DNA of 24,318 nt from a virus. A model generated the notes under the pieces. The model was not told the origin of the DNA and did not search any database. It was given only the letters and a program-made list of their open reading frames with translations. The translations under genes and the position numbers were made by a program. Below, one piece after another: positions 1-5,524 of this stretch; the stretch's first letter is position 1, and every line of letters starts with the position of its first letter. The DNA lies in the IMG/VR virus record IMGVR_UViG_3300005511_000083, positions 1 to 24,318 of that record. One strand, 5' to 3'.

Positions 1-162
1 GAAATAAAGGGGAACGAACTCGCATTTGGATGGTATGAAACAGGCCGCTTTGCATGGGAGATGACAGAAGTCCAGCGACTCACTACTCCGATTCAAGCCA
101 AAGGACAGCAAGGTCTATGGAACTGGGATTACGAGGGGCAGGGAGGAACGGGAGATGCATAG
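1..162 (+). CDS. ASCH-like phage protein, C-terminal fragment (5' end outside window)
   Basis: An open frame enters from the left edge and stops at TAG 160-162, leaving 53 residues. The visible part has a Gly-Arg-Phe-Ala-Trp segment followed by a PIxAKGQQGLWNWD-like segment. From memory, these resemble the C-terminal part of small ASCH-domain proteins carried by many Firmicute phages; ASCH is a beta-barrel fold thought to bind RNA or nucleotides. The N-terminal half, which would hold the rest of the fold, is missing, so the call rests on this short match alone. The next gene starts inside its last codons (ATG 155), which suggests translational coupling. It belongs to the early/middle block preceding the late regulator. 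Confidence 0.6.
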   Translation, partial: EIKGNELAFGWYETGRFAWEMTEVQRLTTPIQAKGQQGLWNWDYEGQGGTGDA

Positions 163-451
163 ACCTTTCTTCAAAGGGTATCGTCCGCGCTTTTGGTTTA
201 AGACCGATGATCAGAAAAAAGAAGATAGTGAATGCCAGAAGAAGCGGGAGCTGTACGAGGAATTAAAGGAGCAATACTTTTCAGTAACTACAAGGATCGA
301 AGAGCTAGAAGAGCGGGAACAGAAGTTGAAAGCCTTGCTCCATCGCATTCTGAGGTACACTAGCAAATCCCAAGCATACACAAAGACGGCATACATCCAC
401 TTCTGGACTCGATCAACAATGAAATTTCTGTACGGGGAAGAAGAGATATGA
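155..451 (+). CDS. Hypothetical protein with central coiled coil
   Basis: 98 aa. The ATG at 155 follows a good ribosome binding site (GGGAGG, about 8 bases upstream) and overlaps the end of the ASCH-like gene. The N-terminus is basic and aromatic (PRFWFK). Residues about 22-65 are rich in Glu, Lys and Leu with heptad-like spacing, suggesting a coiled coil; the C-terminal third is aromatic and basic. No catalytic motif or membrane segment is seen and I do not recognise the family. It is joined to the next gene by an ATGA overlap, so the two are probably co-translated. A DNA- or protein-binding accessory role is possible but is only a guess. Confidence 0.7.
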   Translation: MHRPFFKGYRPRFWFKTDDQKKEDSECQKKRELYEELKEQYFSVTTRIEELEEREQKLKALLHRILRYTSKSQAYTKTAYIHFWTRSTMKFLYGEEEI

Positions 452-711
452 GCAAGGCGATTGCACGAACTCACTGGGTATGGACGGAGACGGCGGCAAG
501 CAATTGGGATAACCGATACAATGGGCGAAAGAGAATCGCGGGAAAACCAATAAAGGATAAAGCAGAAGACTCCCGAGAAGCCGACTCAGCTTGGTTGATG
601 CGTGGGTATGTAATAGACGCTGCAGACTACATTCCAGCGGACGGCCAGATGGATTTGCTCGAATACATTGACGATTTGATCAAATACATGGAAGCGGGTT
701 TATCAAATTAA
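448..711 (+). CDS. Hypothetical phage protein, 87 aa
   Basis: The ATG at 448 overlaps the previous stop in an ATGA arrangement, typical of coupled translation. The protein is mixed charged with several Trp residues near the N-terminus, a basic stretch around residues 25-37, and an acidic helical C-terminus (MDLLEYIDDLIKYME). There is no signal peptide, membrane segment or recognisable motif. It lies between an unknown coiled-coil gene and the RinA/ArpU-like regulator, in the position where phages of this type carry small middle genes. Function unknown. Confidence 0.7.
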   Translation: MSKAIARTHWVWTETAASNWDNRYNGRKRIAGKPIKDKAEDSREADSAWLMRGYVIDAADYIPADGQMDLLEYIDDLIKYMEAGLSN

Positions 712-727
712 CTTAGGGGCTGAGGCG

Positions 728-1093
728 ATGGGACAATTAGAAATCTTTCCACGGGCAACCGAGGCAGATATAAGAACCGTCAAGGCCATGGTAGACAAAT
801 ATCCAACCATGAAAAGGAGGGTTGATGTTCTATCGACGAAAGCGGAGTTGACGGCCATTGAAAGTAAAGTGTACAAAGAATATTCGACAGACATAGAAAA
901 CGTTGAGACGGCAATCGAATCTATTGCCGATGACGAGATAAGGCAGATCATGAAATACCGCTTCATCGAGAACTATCCACGTAAATCAGCGGTGGTGAAG
1001 TGGCGGGTGTTCACCGATAGAACGTTAGATAGAAAGATAGCAGAAGGCTTCGAGGCGATGGCGGATGTCCTCAAGCTATACGGTAAAATATAA
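728..1093 (+). CDS. RinA/ArpU-like late transcriptional regulator
   Basis: 121 aa, start ATG 728 after a G-rich site (GGGGCTGAGG). The C-terminal half has the layout of the RinA/ArpU/LtrC superfamily, small sigma-region-4-like DNA-binding proteins that activate packaging, structural and lysis genes in Gram-positive phages. An acidic helix with DDEIRQIMKYRFIE (about residues 69-82) is followed by a helix-turn-helix-like TDRTLDRKIAEGFEAM (about 96-111). The N-terminal half is helical and probably mediates interaction or dimerisation. It sits directly upstream of a 345-base non-coding, repeat-rich interval, which is the expected place for its target. The family call is by eye from pattern and position; the exact subfamily is uncertain. 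Confidence 0.7.
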   Translation: MGQLEIFPRATEADIRTVKAMVDKYPTMKRRVDVLSTKAELTAIESKVYKEYSTDIENVETAIESIADDEIRQIMKYRFIENYPRKSAVVKWRVFTDRTLDRKIAEGFEAMADVLKLYGKI

Positions 1094-1301
1094 AAATCAT
1101 GTCTGTATTATGTCTGTTCCGCGTCGGCACAGTGTCTGTAGTACAGGGATACAGTAGGCACATAGAGCGATAAAGCTTCGCTCGGGTGATGTCTACTGTA
1201 CCCTTATCATCGTCGTAGGCACTCGGTCACGCTGAATGGTTGCAGCCGATGCACCCTTAGCTGTATTGCGATTGTGTGATACGGGGAATCAATGGTTTTA
1301 G

Positions 1302-1344
1302 TGTGATAGCGCTTGTTCCCCTTGCTTCGAACGACGCTATCACA
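1302..1344 (+). repeat. Perfect 10-bp inverted repeat with nested 4-bp stem
   Basis: TGTGATAGCG (1302-1311) is exactly complementary to CGCTATCACA (1335-1344). The 23-base loop contains a second small stem GTTC (1315-1318)/GAAC (1329-1332). No U-tract follows, so it is not a standard terminator. It could be a DNA operator dyad or a structured leader in the late transcript. Confidence 0.65.
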
Positions 1345-1393
1345 GTGATACCGTTAAGGAATCACGACAAACCTTTTTTATCCTCCTTACTTG

Positions 1394-1424
1394 GCCGCTC
1401 CTTTGATGGGGCGGCACTTTCTTT
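1394..1424 (+). terminator. Weak terminator-like hairpin upstream of the 72-aa gene
   Basis: GCCGCTCC (1394-1401) pairs with GGGGCGGC (1408-1415) as 8 bp with one wobble and loop TTTGAT. An interrupted T-rich tract (ACTTTCTTT) follows. The strong stem and imperfect tract suggest a leaky terminator or attenuator just before the GTG start at 1439. Confidence 0.5.
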
Positions 1425-1438
1425 GAAAGGGTGAAGGC

Positions 1439-1657
1439 GTGGACAAGATAGAGCAGCTGGATCAAGTTTTTTGGGAGTATAAACGGTTACACGGCAAGAA
1501 ACCACGGAAGATAACCGTTAGTTCAGAATGGCTAATGGCTGCGGCCTCACTATTTAATATTGCAGTAGCCGCACAGCTCATTAAAGATAAAGTGACACAT
1601 AGAGGTGTGCCAGTTGAAGAGGATGAGTCCCAAACAGAAGAATATGTGTTCCATTAG
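1439..1657 (+). CDS. Hypothetical protein, 72 aa
   Basis: GTG start at 1439 with GAAAGGGTGAAG just upstream. The N-terminal 30 residues are charged and basic (a GKKPRKITV-like segment). Residues about 32-47 form a short hydrophobic helix (AAASLFNIAVAAQLI) that could be buried or membrane-associated, and the C-terminus is acidic. Not a recognised family. The gene is framed by two GC-rich hairpins with related arms (1394-1415 and 1657-1674), giving it the look of an inserted unit within the late region. Function unknown. Confidence 0.65.
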   Translation: MDKIEQLDQVFWEYKRLHGKKPRKITVSSEWLMAAASLFNIAVAAQLIKDKVTHRGVPVEEDESQTEEYVFH

Positions 1658-1685
1658 TCGTCCATATGGGCGGCTTTTTATTTTG
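1657..1685 (+). terminator. Rho-independent terminator after the 72-aa gene
   Basis: GTCGTCC (1657-1663) pairs with GGGCGGC (1668-1674) as 7 bp including two G-T wobbles, loop ATAT, followed by TTTTTATTTT. The stem begins at the last base of the stop codon. Confidence 0.75.
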
Positions 1686-1710
1686 CTGAAAGGAGGGTGT
1701 ATATAAAAAA

Positions 1711-1959
1711 ATGATGTTTCACGTAGTGTGCATAAACCTGATCAATAAAACCAAACACACTCTTTATTTTGATAGTGAGGCTGACATGAACAAAGGCATT
1801 GATTCATTACTGGAATGCATTAACGGTGGGGAAGTTTACTTCAATCACTTCACTAGAAAAAATGGGGGAGTAGTAATTCCACGCACATCTATTGTCAGCT
1901 TCGAGTATTCAAGCAAATGGGTATCTGCTCCAGAACGATTTCAAAGCAAGGGCAGGTGA
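1711..1959 (+). CDS. Hypothetical protein, 82 aa
   Basis: ATG 1711 (a second ATG follows immediately at 1714) is preceded by a strong AAAGGAGGGTG about 11 bases upstream. The sequence alternates short beta-like hydrophobic segments (FHVVCINLI, HTLYFD, VVIPRTSIVSFEY) with polar loops, suggesting a compact beta-rich cytoplasmic protein. No motif or membrane segment is seen. It starts right after the terminator at 1657-1685, so its expression depends on read-through or an unseen promoter. The following mini-gene starts 4 bases after its stop. Unknown function. Confidence 0.65.
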   Translation: MMFHVVCINLINKTKHTLYFDSEADMNKGIDSLLECINGGEVYFNHFTRKNGGVVIPRTSIVSFEYSSKWVSAPERFQSKGR

Positions 1960-1963
1960 TGAA

Positions 1964-2056
1964 ATGAAACTATTGGAATGGCTGGTACGGCTCACGCACA
2001 GAGCTGGTTCGGTGCCACGTAATCGGGAGGAACGAAGACATGGCAGGAAGACATAA
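1964..2056 (+). CDS. Possible small basic protein, 30 aa
   Basis: ATG 1964 follows GGCAGGTGATGAA, a fair ribosome binding site that overlaps the previous stop. The product begins with an amphipathic MKLLEWLVRL segment and ends in a strongly basic Arg/Lys-rich tail. It overlaps the next gene (ATG 2040) by 17 bases in another frame. Small size and absence of a known family make this tentative. If not translated as a protein in its own right, the segment could serve as a leader that couples translation into the Cys-rich gene. Confidence 0.4.
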   Translation: MKLLEWLVRLTHRAGSVPRNREERRHGRKT

Positions 2057-2213
2057 CGAACGGTCGACACCCAAGAAGGAATGGAAACAACCAGACGAGT
2101 GCAACGGGTGTCGATGGGGGAATTGGGACGGTGTGAGTCAATTTTGTATGTGGCAAAAATGCATTAAGGAGGATGAAGAGCATGTTTCGAAAGAAAAATC
2201 AGAAAAATGCTGA
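2040..2213 (+). CDS. Small Cys-rich protein, probable zinc binding, 57 aa
   Basis: ATG 2040 lies 9 bases after GGGAGG (2025-2030), a good ribosome binding site. The product has a CxxC pair (Cys21, Cys24) and a second pair Cys36/Cys41 among Trp residues, consistent with a small four-Cys zinc knuckle, plus a basic N-terminus and a charged Lys/Glu C-terminal tail. Similar short proteins of the form C-x2-C-x-W ... C-x4-C occur near terminase genes of Firmicute phages (recollection, not a search). It overlaps the next gene by 32 bases in another frame. Function unknown; nucleic acid binding is a reasonable guess. Confidence 0.6.
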   Translation: MAGRHNERSTPKKEWKQPDECNGCRWGNWDGVSQFCMWQKCIKEDEEHVSKEKSEKC

Positions 2214-2406
2214 AATGACGATAGCGCTTGTAGACTATCAGTTTATTGAAATCAAACTAAGTTATTTAAGAGAATTGCGACTGCTCCAAGAATCAATTGG
2301 ACACGTTCCAGGTAATGAGGTTGAAAAACGTATCACTAAGATTTGCGATAGCATCGAAGGGGATTTATATCGGTTTCTAATCAAGGTAGACAATAATGCC
2401 AACTAA
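2182..2406 (+). CDS. Hypothetical helical protein, 74 aa
   Basis: I prefer ATG 2182, about 9 bases downstream of AAGGAGGA (2165-2172). The upstream in-frame ATG at 2173 is directly adjacent to that site and too close to be used. The protein has a basic Lys/Gln/Asn-rich N-terminus (residues 1-12) and then predicted helices rich in Leu, Glu and Ile, with no membrane segment or motif. The stop overlaps the HNH gene start by 11 bases. Unknown family; a small DNA-associated or regulatory role is possible. Confidence 0.65.
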   Translation: MFRKKNQKNAEMTIALVDYQFIEIKLSYLRELRLLQESIGHVPGNEVEKRITKICDSIEGDLYRFLIKVDNNAN

Positions 2407-2752
2407 ACCTATGCGGCCATGCAGCAAGCCGGGGTGTCCTGAGTTAACGACAGAACGGTATTGCAGTAATCACAAGAAAGCAGCTTCACAAGCAATGCCA
2501 AGCCGATCATACGCCAAGATGTACGGACGGCGTTGGCGTAATTACAGGGAACAGTATCTAGCCATACATCCATGGTGTGCGTGTCATGAATGCAAAGCGA
2601 GGGAGATTCCACTGCCGGCTAATGTAGTGGATCACATCCAGCCTCATAAGGGAGATTACAAGCTGTTCTGGGATCCAAAGAACCACCAGCCTATGAGTAA
2701 GAGATGTCATGATAGAAAGACAGTAACTGAGGACGGAGGGTTCGGACGATGA
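2396..2752 (+). CDS. HNH endonuclease (packaging-associated)
   Basis: 118 aa, ATG 2396. The HNH core is clear: VVDHIQPHKGD (Asp79-His80), Asn96 within DPKNHQPM, and His105 in SKRCHDRKT. Cys residues at 9, 14 and 23 near the N-terminus and at 61, 63, 66 and 104 suggest zinc-stabilised structure, and residues 38-53 are basic. In phages with HNH next to TerS and TerL (HK97 gp74 type), the enzyme works with the terminase in cutting DNA during cos packaging. Its position about 560 bases before TerS fits that role. It joins the next tiny gene by ATGA. A homing endonuclease is less likely given the conserved synteny. Confidence 0.92.
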   Translation: MPTKPMRPCSKPGCPELTTERYCSNHKKAASQAMPSRSYAKMYGRRWRNYREQYLAIHPWCACHECKAREIPLPANVVDHIQPHKGDYKLFWDPKNHQPMSKRCHDRKTVTEDGGFGR

Positions 2753-2904
2753 CCACTACAATTGCAATCAAGATTGCGATATTAATCCTCATAGTAATCA
2801 ATGCTTACTGTTTGGAGCGAGAGATAGATTCTCGTAATTATGGATGTGCGGCCAGAATAACCGCGCTCACTGCTTTGTTGTTAGTGTCACTCGCGTCTTT
2901 GTGA
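2749..2904 (+). CDS. Small two-membrane-segment protein, 51 aa
   Basis: ATG 2749 overlaps the HNH stop as ATGA. The product has a first hydrophobic segment at about residues 4-20 (IAIKIAILILIVINAY), a charged turn (CLEREIDSRN), and a second hydrophobic segment at about 35-51 ending at the C-terminus. It looks like a hairpin membrane protein. It is not recognised as a holin, since the phage has its own holin near the lysin. Translation is supported by the coupled start and clean reading frame; the function is unknown. Confidence 0.55.
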   Translation: MTTTIAIKIAILILIVINAYCLEREIDSRNYGCAARITALTALLLVSLASL

Positions 2905-2933
2905 GTCACAAGGAATAGGAGGAGGGAAGTGGC

Positions 2934-3170
2934 GTGAAAATAAGTATTGGACATTATGTGCTGGAAGGCACACCAGAAGAGTTGATAGAGTATGAAAGGT
3001 TGTCAGAAGAGGCGGAGCGAAAAGCTAAGACAACAACAACTAACTGCGTCATAAATATTCCCGCAAGCTTCACGGCTAAAGGTGTTGCAGATGCGATAAG
3101 GGATGGGCTTGGGAAATTAAACAAGCTTCATGAGACGAACGTAAAGGCGGCTAAGAGGGATTTGCAATGA
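2934..3170 (+). CDS. Hypothetical protein, 78 aa
   Basis: GTG 2934 follows a strong AGGAGGAGGG site. The N-terminus reads like a short beta strand followed by GTPEELIEYERLSEEAERKAK, a charged helix with the common phage pattern G-T-P-E-E-L. A short Thr-rich linker separates this from a helical C-terminal half. Proteins starting with this 'xGTPEEL' pattern are frequent in Paenibacillus and Bacillus phages with no assigned function. It is the last gene before the non-coding gap containing the candidate cos site. Confidence 0.7.
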   Translation: MKISIGHYVLEGTPEELIEYERLSEEAERKAKTTTTNCVINIPASFTAKGVADAIRDGLGKLNKLHETNVKAAKRDLQ

Positions 3171-3308
3171 AACAGTGCGAATGGGTCAGACGGAAGCAGA
3201 ACGCCCCCCTAGGGTCGAAAACATGAGGCTCTGAGGCGTTGAGCGTTGCCCCCTCAAGCGCATGATTTTTTCCTGAAATAAAGTTTAGGGTACGCAAAAG
3301 GAGGTGAG
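3171..3308 (+). other. Non-coding gap before TerS, candidate cos region
   Basis: 138 bases between the 78-aa gene and TerS without a supported gene. It holds a GC-rich tract GCCCCCCTAGGGTCG (3203-3217), an interrupted inverted repeat around GCGTTGAG and CTCAAGCGC (about 3237-3262), and a T6 run (3268-3273). In HNH-TerS-TerL phages, cos commonly lies in this interval and is GC-rich. The assignment is positional inference; neither the cut site nor the overhang can be read from sequence alone. Confidence 0.4.
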
Positions 3309-3803
3309 GTGACGTTGGGAAGAAATCCAAAACCGTTGCATTTAATCAAGGGAAACATTACAAAAAAACAGAAATTCGACCGAGAAGAAAAGGAAAAGAA
3401 GGTTAGTAATCGTTTGCGACGTGATCGCATCCGGCCTCCTACTTGGTTGAATGATAAAGCGAAAAAGATGTTTCGTGAGTTGGTTAAGCAGCTTGAAGAT
3501 ACCGAATTATTAACTAACTTAGATGTAAACGGGCTTGCTCAATACTGTGATTTGCATTTTAGAATGCTTGAATTACGCCAAGAGGTCGAGGAAAAAGGAT
3601 ACACACTTGCCAATAAGAATTCACGTGGCGGGGTAACCTACGTCACGAATCCAGCGCTAACAGCCCTTAATTCAACTATTAAACTGCTGCAGATATATGA
3701 AGGGAAATTTGGCTTGACCGTTTATGACAGAACAAAGATTGCTCTCAAAGATGAAAAGCCGAAAGAATCCGATCCAGTTACAGATCGTTTCGGTGATATA
3801 TGA
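3309..3803 (+). CDS. terS: Terminase small subunit, P27 family
   Basis: 164 aa, GTG start at 3309 directly after a near-consensus AAAGGAGGTGAG. The N-terminus GRNPKPLHLIKGN matches the P27-family signature (Gly-Arg-x-Pro-Lys-Pro ... Leu-x-x-x-x-Gly-Asn). A basic linker and an RPPTWLNDKAKKMFRELVKQLEDTELLTNLD helical core follow, where P27 members carry the DNA-binding and oligomerisation helices. The protein recognises the packaging site and delivers DNA to TerL. The stop overlaps the TerL start by 4 bases. Strong context: HNH upstream, TerL downstream. Confidence 0.93.
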   Translation: MTLGRNPKPLHLIKGNITKKQKFDREEKEKKVSNRLRRDRIRPPTWLNDKAKKMFRELVKQLEDTELLTNLDVNGLAQYCDLHFRMLELRQEVEEKGYTLANKNSRGGVTYVTNPALTALNSTIKLLQIYEGKFGLTVYDRTKIALKDEKPKESDPVTDRFGDI

Positions 3804-5509
3804 TTCTAGAAGAGTTAGTTTCGTATTCTGAGAAAGTCATAAACGGCGAAATAGTAGCGTGTAAGAAGCATAAACAGGCGTGCAGGCGGTTCCTACGCGA
3901 CCTCGAACGGCAAGATACAGATGAGTTTCCTTATGTTTTTGTCGAAGAGTACGCAGAGCGTTTTTTGGACTGGATGCGACTTTTCAAACACCGTAAAGGT
4001 GCGTTAGCGCGGCAGCATATCGAACCGCATATCATCCAGAAGTTTGTATTCGGGAATATCTACGGTTGGGTGCATCGCGATACTGGATTTCGTCGGTTTA
4101 ATAAAGCCTACTGGCAGGTAGCACGAAAAAATGCAAAGTCGCAGTCACTTGGCTGCGTAGGATCATATGAAACGATCGCCTTTGGGGAGTATGCCTCAGA
4201 GGTTTATTGTGCTGCTACTAAGAAAAAGCAATCCAAGATTGTTTGGAACGAAGCGGCAGCTATGCTGAAAAACTGCTCAGAACTCATGAGACGAGGAACT
4301 ATCAAGATAGCTAATGGGCAGATTCAGCACCTTAAATCAGAATCTTTCATGGAAGCTCTATCGAAAGAGGATGGCAAAGAAGGCGACGGAACGAACGTAC
4401 AATGTGGGATCGTGGATGAATATCACCTACACAAAACCACGGAGTTTTACGACGTTTTAGCATCCGGTATGATAGCCCGCGAAGAACCGTTACTCATGAT
4501 TATTACGACTGCGGGACGGAATCTGAACCATCCATGTTATCGGATAGAGTACAACTTTGTTTCAAAGTTACTTGATCCTAATGTCGACCTTGAAAACGAC
4601 GAATACTTTGCTATGGTCAACGAGTTAGACGAAGATGACGACATCACAGATGAACGGAACTGGATAAAAGCAAACCCTATAGTTGCAAGCTACCCAGCTG
4701 GACTTAAGATGCTTCGCAGTGAATTGAAAATGGCGTTGGCCGATCCCGAAAAGATGGTCAATTTCAAGATCAAAAACATGAACATCTGGGTTGATGCCAA
4801 GCTATCTGGCTACATGGACATGAGTAAGTGGAAGGCATGCGGTGCCACAGAGGAAAACCCTATGCCAGACACTCGCGGTCTGGATGCAGTTGTGGGAATC
4901 GACTTGTCACGAACAATCGACCTGACAAGCTGTAGTTTTGATGTAGAGCTACCAGACGGACGAATTGCCGTATTCAGTCATTCCTTCATACCGGAGGAAA
5001 AGCTTGCTCAGAGGAAGCAATCCGATAAGATGCCATATGATCTGTGGATCGCAAAAGGGTGGCTCACAGTGACACCGGGCGCTGTCGTGGACTATGATTT
5101 TGTGATGGCTTACATTCCAGAAGAAGCAGAGCGAAGAGGCTGGAACATAAAAGAGATTTGTTACGATCCATACAATGCAACGCAATTCTCTACAGCAATG
5201 GCTAACGAAGGATTTGTAATGATCGAGATTAGGCAGGGCATCAAAACACTGAACGCTCCGACAAAAAATTTCAGGGAACGTGTCTACATGGGGCAGGTCA
5301 TTCATGAAAACGATCCTGTACTTGGTTGGGCGATGGCAAATGCAATTGTTAAAGTGGATGCACAGGACAATATAATGCTGGACAAAGCAAAGAGTGTCGA
5401 ACGTATTGACCCAGCAGCAGCTCTTATGAATGCGCATGTTCGGGTTATGGTTTCTGGAACTGGAACCGACTTGAATAAACATGTCCAGAGCGGTGAATTT
5501 TCGTTCTAG
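3800..5509 (+). CDS. terL: Terminase large subunit (ATPase and nuclease)
   Basis: 569 aa, normal for the Terminase_1 family. ATPase features: a Walker-A-like VARKNAKSQ at residues 108-116, a Walker B CGIVDE at 202-207 with catalytic Glu207, and a coupling motif TTAG at 236-239. The nuclease domain is RNase-H-like, with Asp368 in GIDLS, Asp456 in CYDPYNA and Asp537 in RIDPAAALMNA as likely metal ligands. It pumps DNA into the prohead and cuts it at the packaging site. The ATG at 3800 overlaps the TerS stop (ATGA). Nothing looks truncated. Confidence 0.97.
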   Translation: MILEELVSYSEKVINGEIVACKKHKQACRRFLRDLERQDTDEFPYVFVEEYAERFLDWMRLFKHRKGALARQHIEPHIIQKFVFGNIYGWVHRDTGFRRFNKAYWQVARKNAKSQSLGCVGSYETIAFGEYASEVYCAATKKKQSKIVWNEAAAMLKNCSELMRRGTIKIANGQIQHLKSESFMEALSKEDGKEGDGTNVQCGIVDEYHLHKTTEFYDVLASGMIAREEPLLMIITTAGRNLNHPCYRIEYNFVSKLLDPNVDLENDEYFAMVNELDEDDDITDERNWIKANPIVASYPAGLKMLRSELKMALADPEKMVNFKIKNMNIWVDAKLSGYMDMSKWKACGATEENPMPDTRGLDAVVGIDLSRTIDLTSCSFDVELPDGRIAVFSHSFIPEEKLAQRKQSDKMPYDLWIAKGWLTVTPGAVVDYDFVMAYIPEEAERRGWNIKEICYDPYNATQFSTAMANEGFVMIEIRQGIKTLNAPTKNFRERVYMGQVIHENDPVLGWAMANAIVKVDAQDNIMLDKAKSVERIDPAAALMNAHVRVMVSGTGTDLNKHVQSGEFSF

Positions 5510-5524
5510 GGAGGGGGTGAGAGT

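Larger units (their letters stand above)
1094..1438 (+). promoter_or_regulatory. Repeat-rich non-coding interval, candidate late control region
   Basis: No credible gene lies in these 345 bases. It contains three TGTCTGT copies (1100, 1111, 1133; spacings 11 and 22), six CTGTA/TACAG copies between 1103 and 1265 including the dyad CTGTAGTACAG (1136-1146), an inner dyad AGCGA/TCGCT, four GTGATA/TATCAC half sites between 1276 and 1350 including the odd palindrome TATCACAGTGATA (1338-1350), and two hairpins. A TATTAT at 1106-1111 could be a -10 element, but no good -35 is seen, as expected for an activator-dependent promoter. Position right after a RinA/ArpU-like gene suggests a late operator/promoter. 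This is inference; no transcription start can be fixed. Confidence 0.5.

Noticed and set aside
1237-1302. 21-codon frame starting ATG near 1237
   Set aside because: No ribosome binding site, and it lies in the dyad-rich control region.
1261-1350. Possible tRNA, because of a TTCGAAC in the loop of a hairpin
   Set aside because: No acceptor stem, D-arm or anticodon arm can be drawn; the flanks do not form a T stem.
3167-3226. 19-codon frame starting in an ATGA overlap
   Set aside because: Very short and runs through the candidate cos tract; no resemblance to known proteins. Could be translated but not supportable.
4949-5482. Minus-strand open frame within TerL (177 codons)
   Set aside because: Cys/His-rich nonsense-like product, no start context, fully covered by the conserved nuclease domain of TerL.
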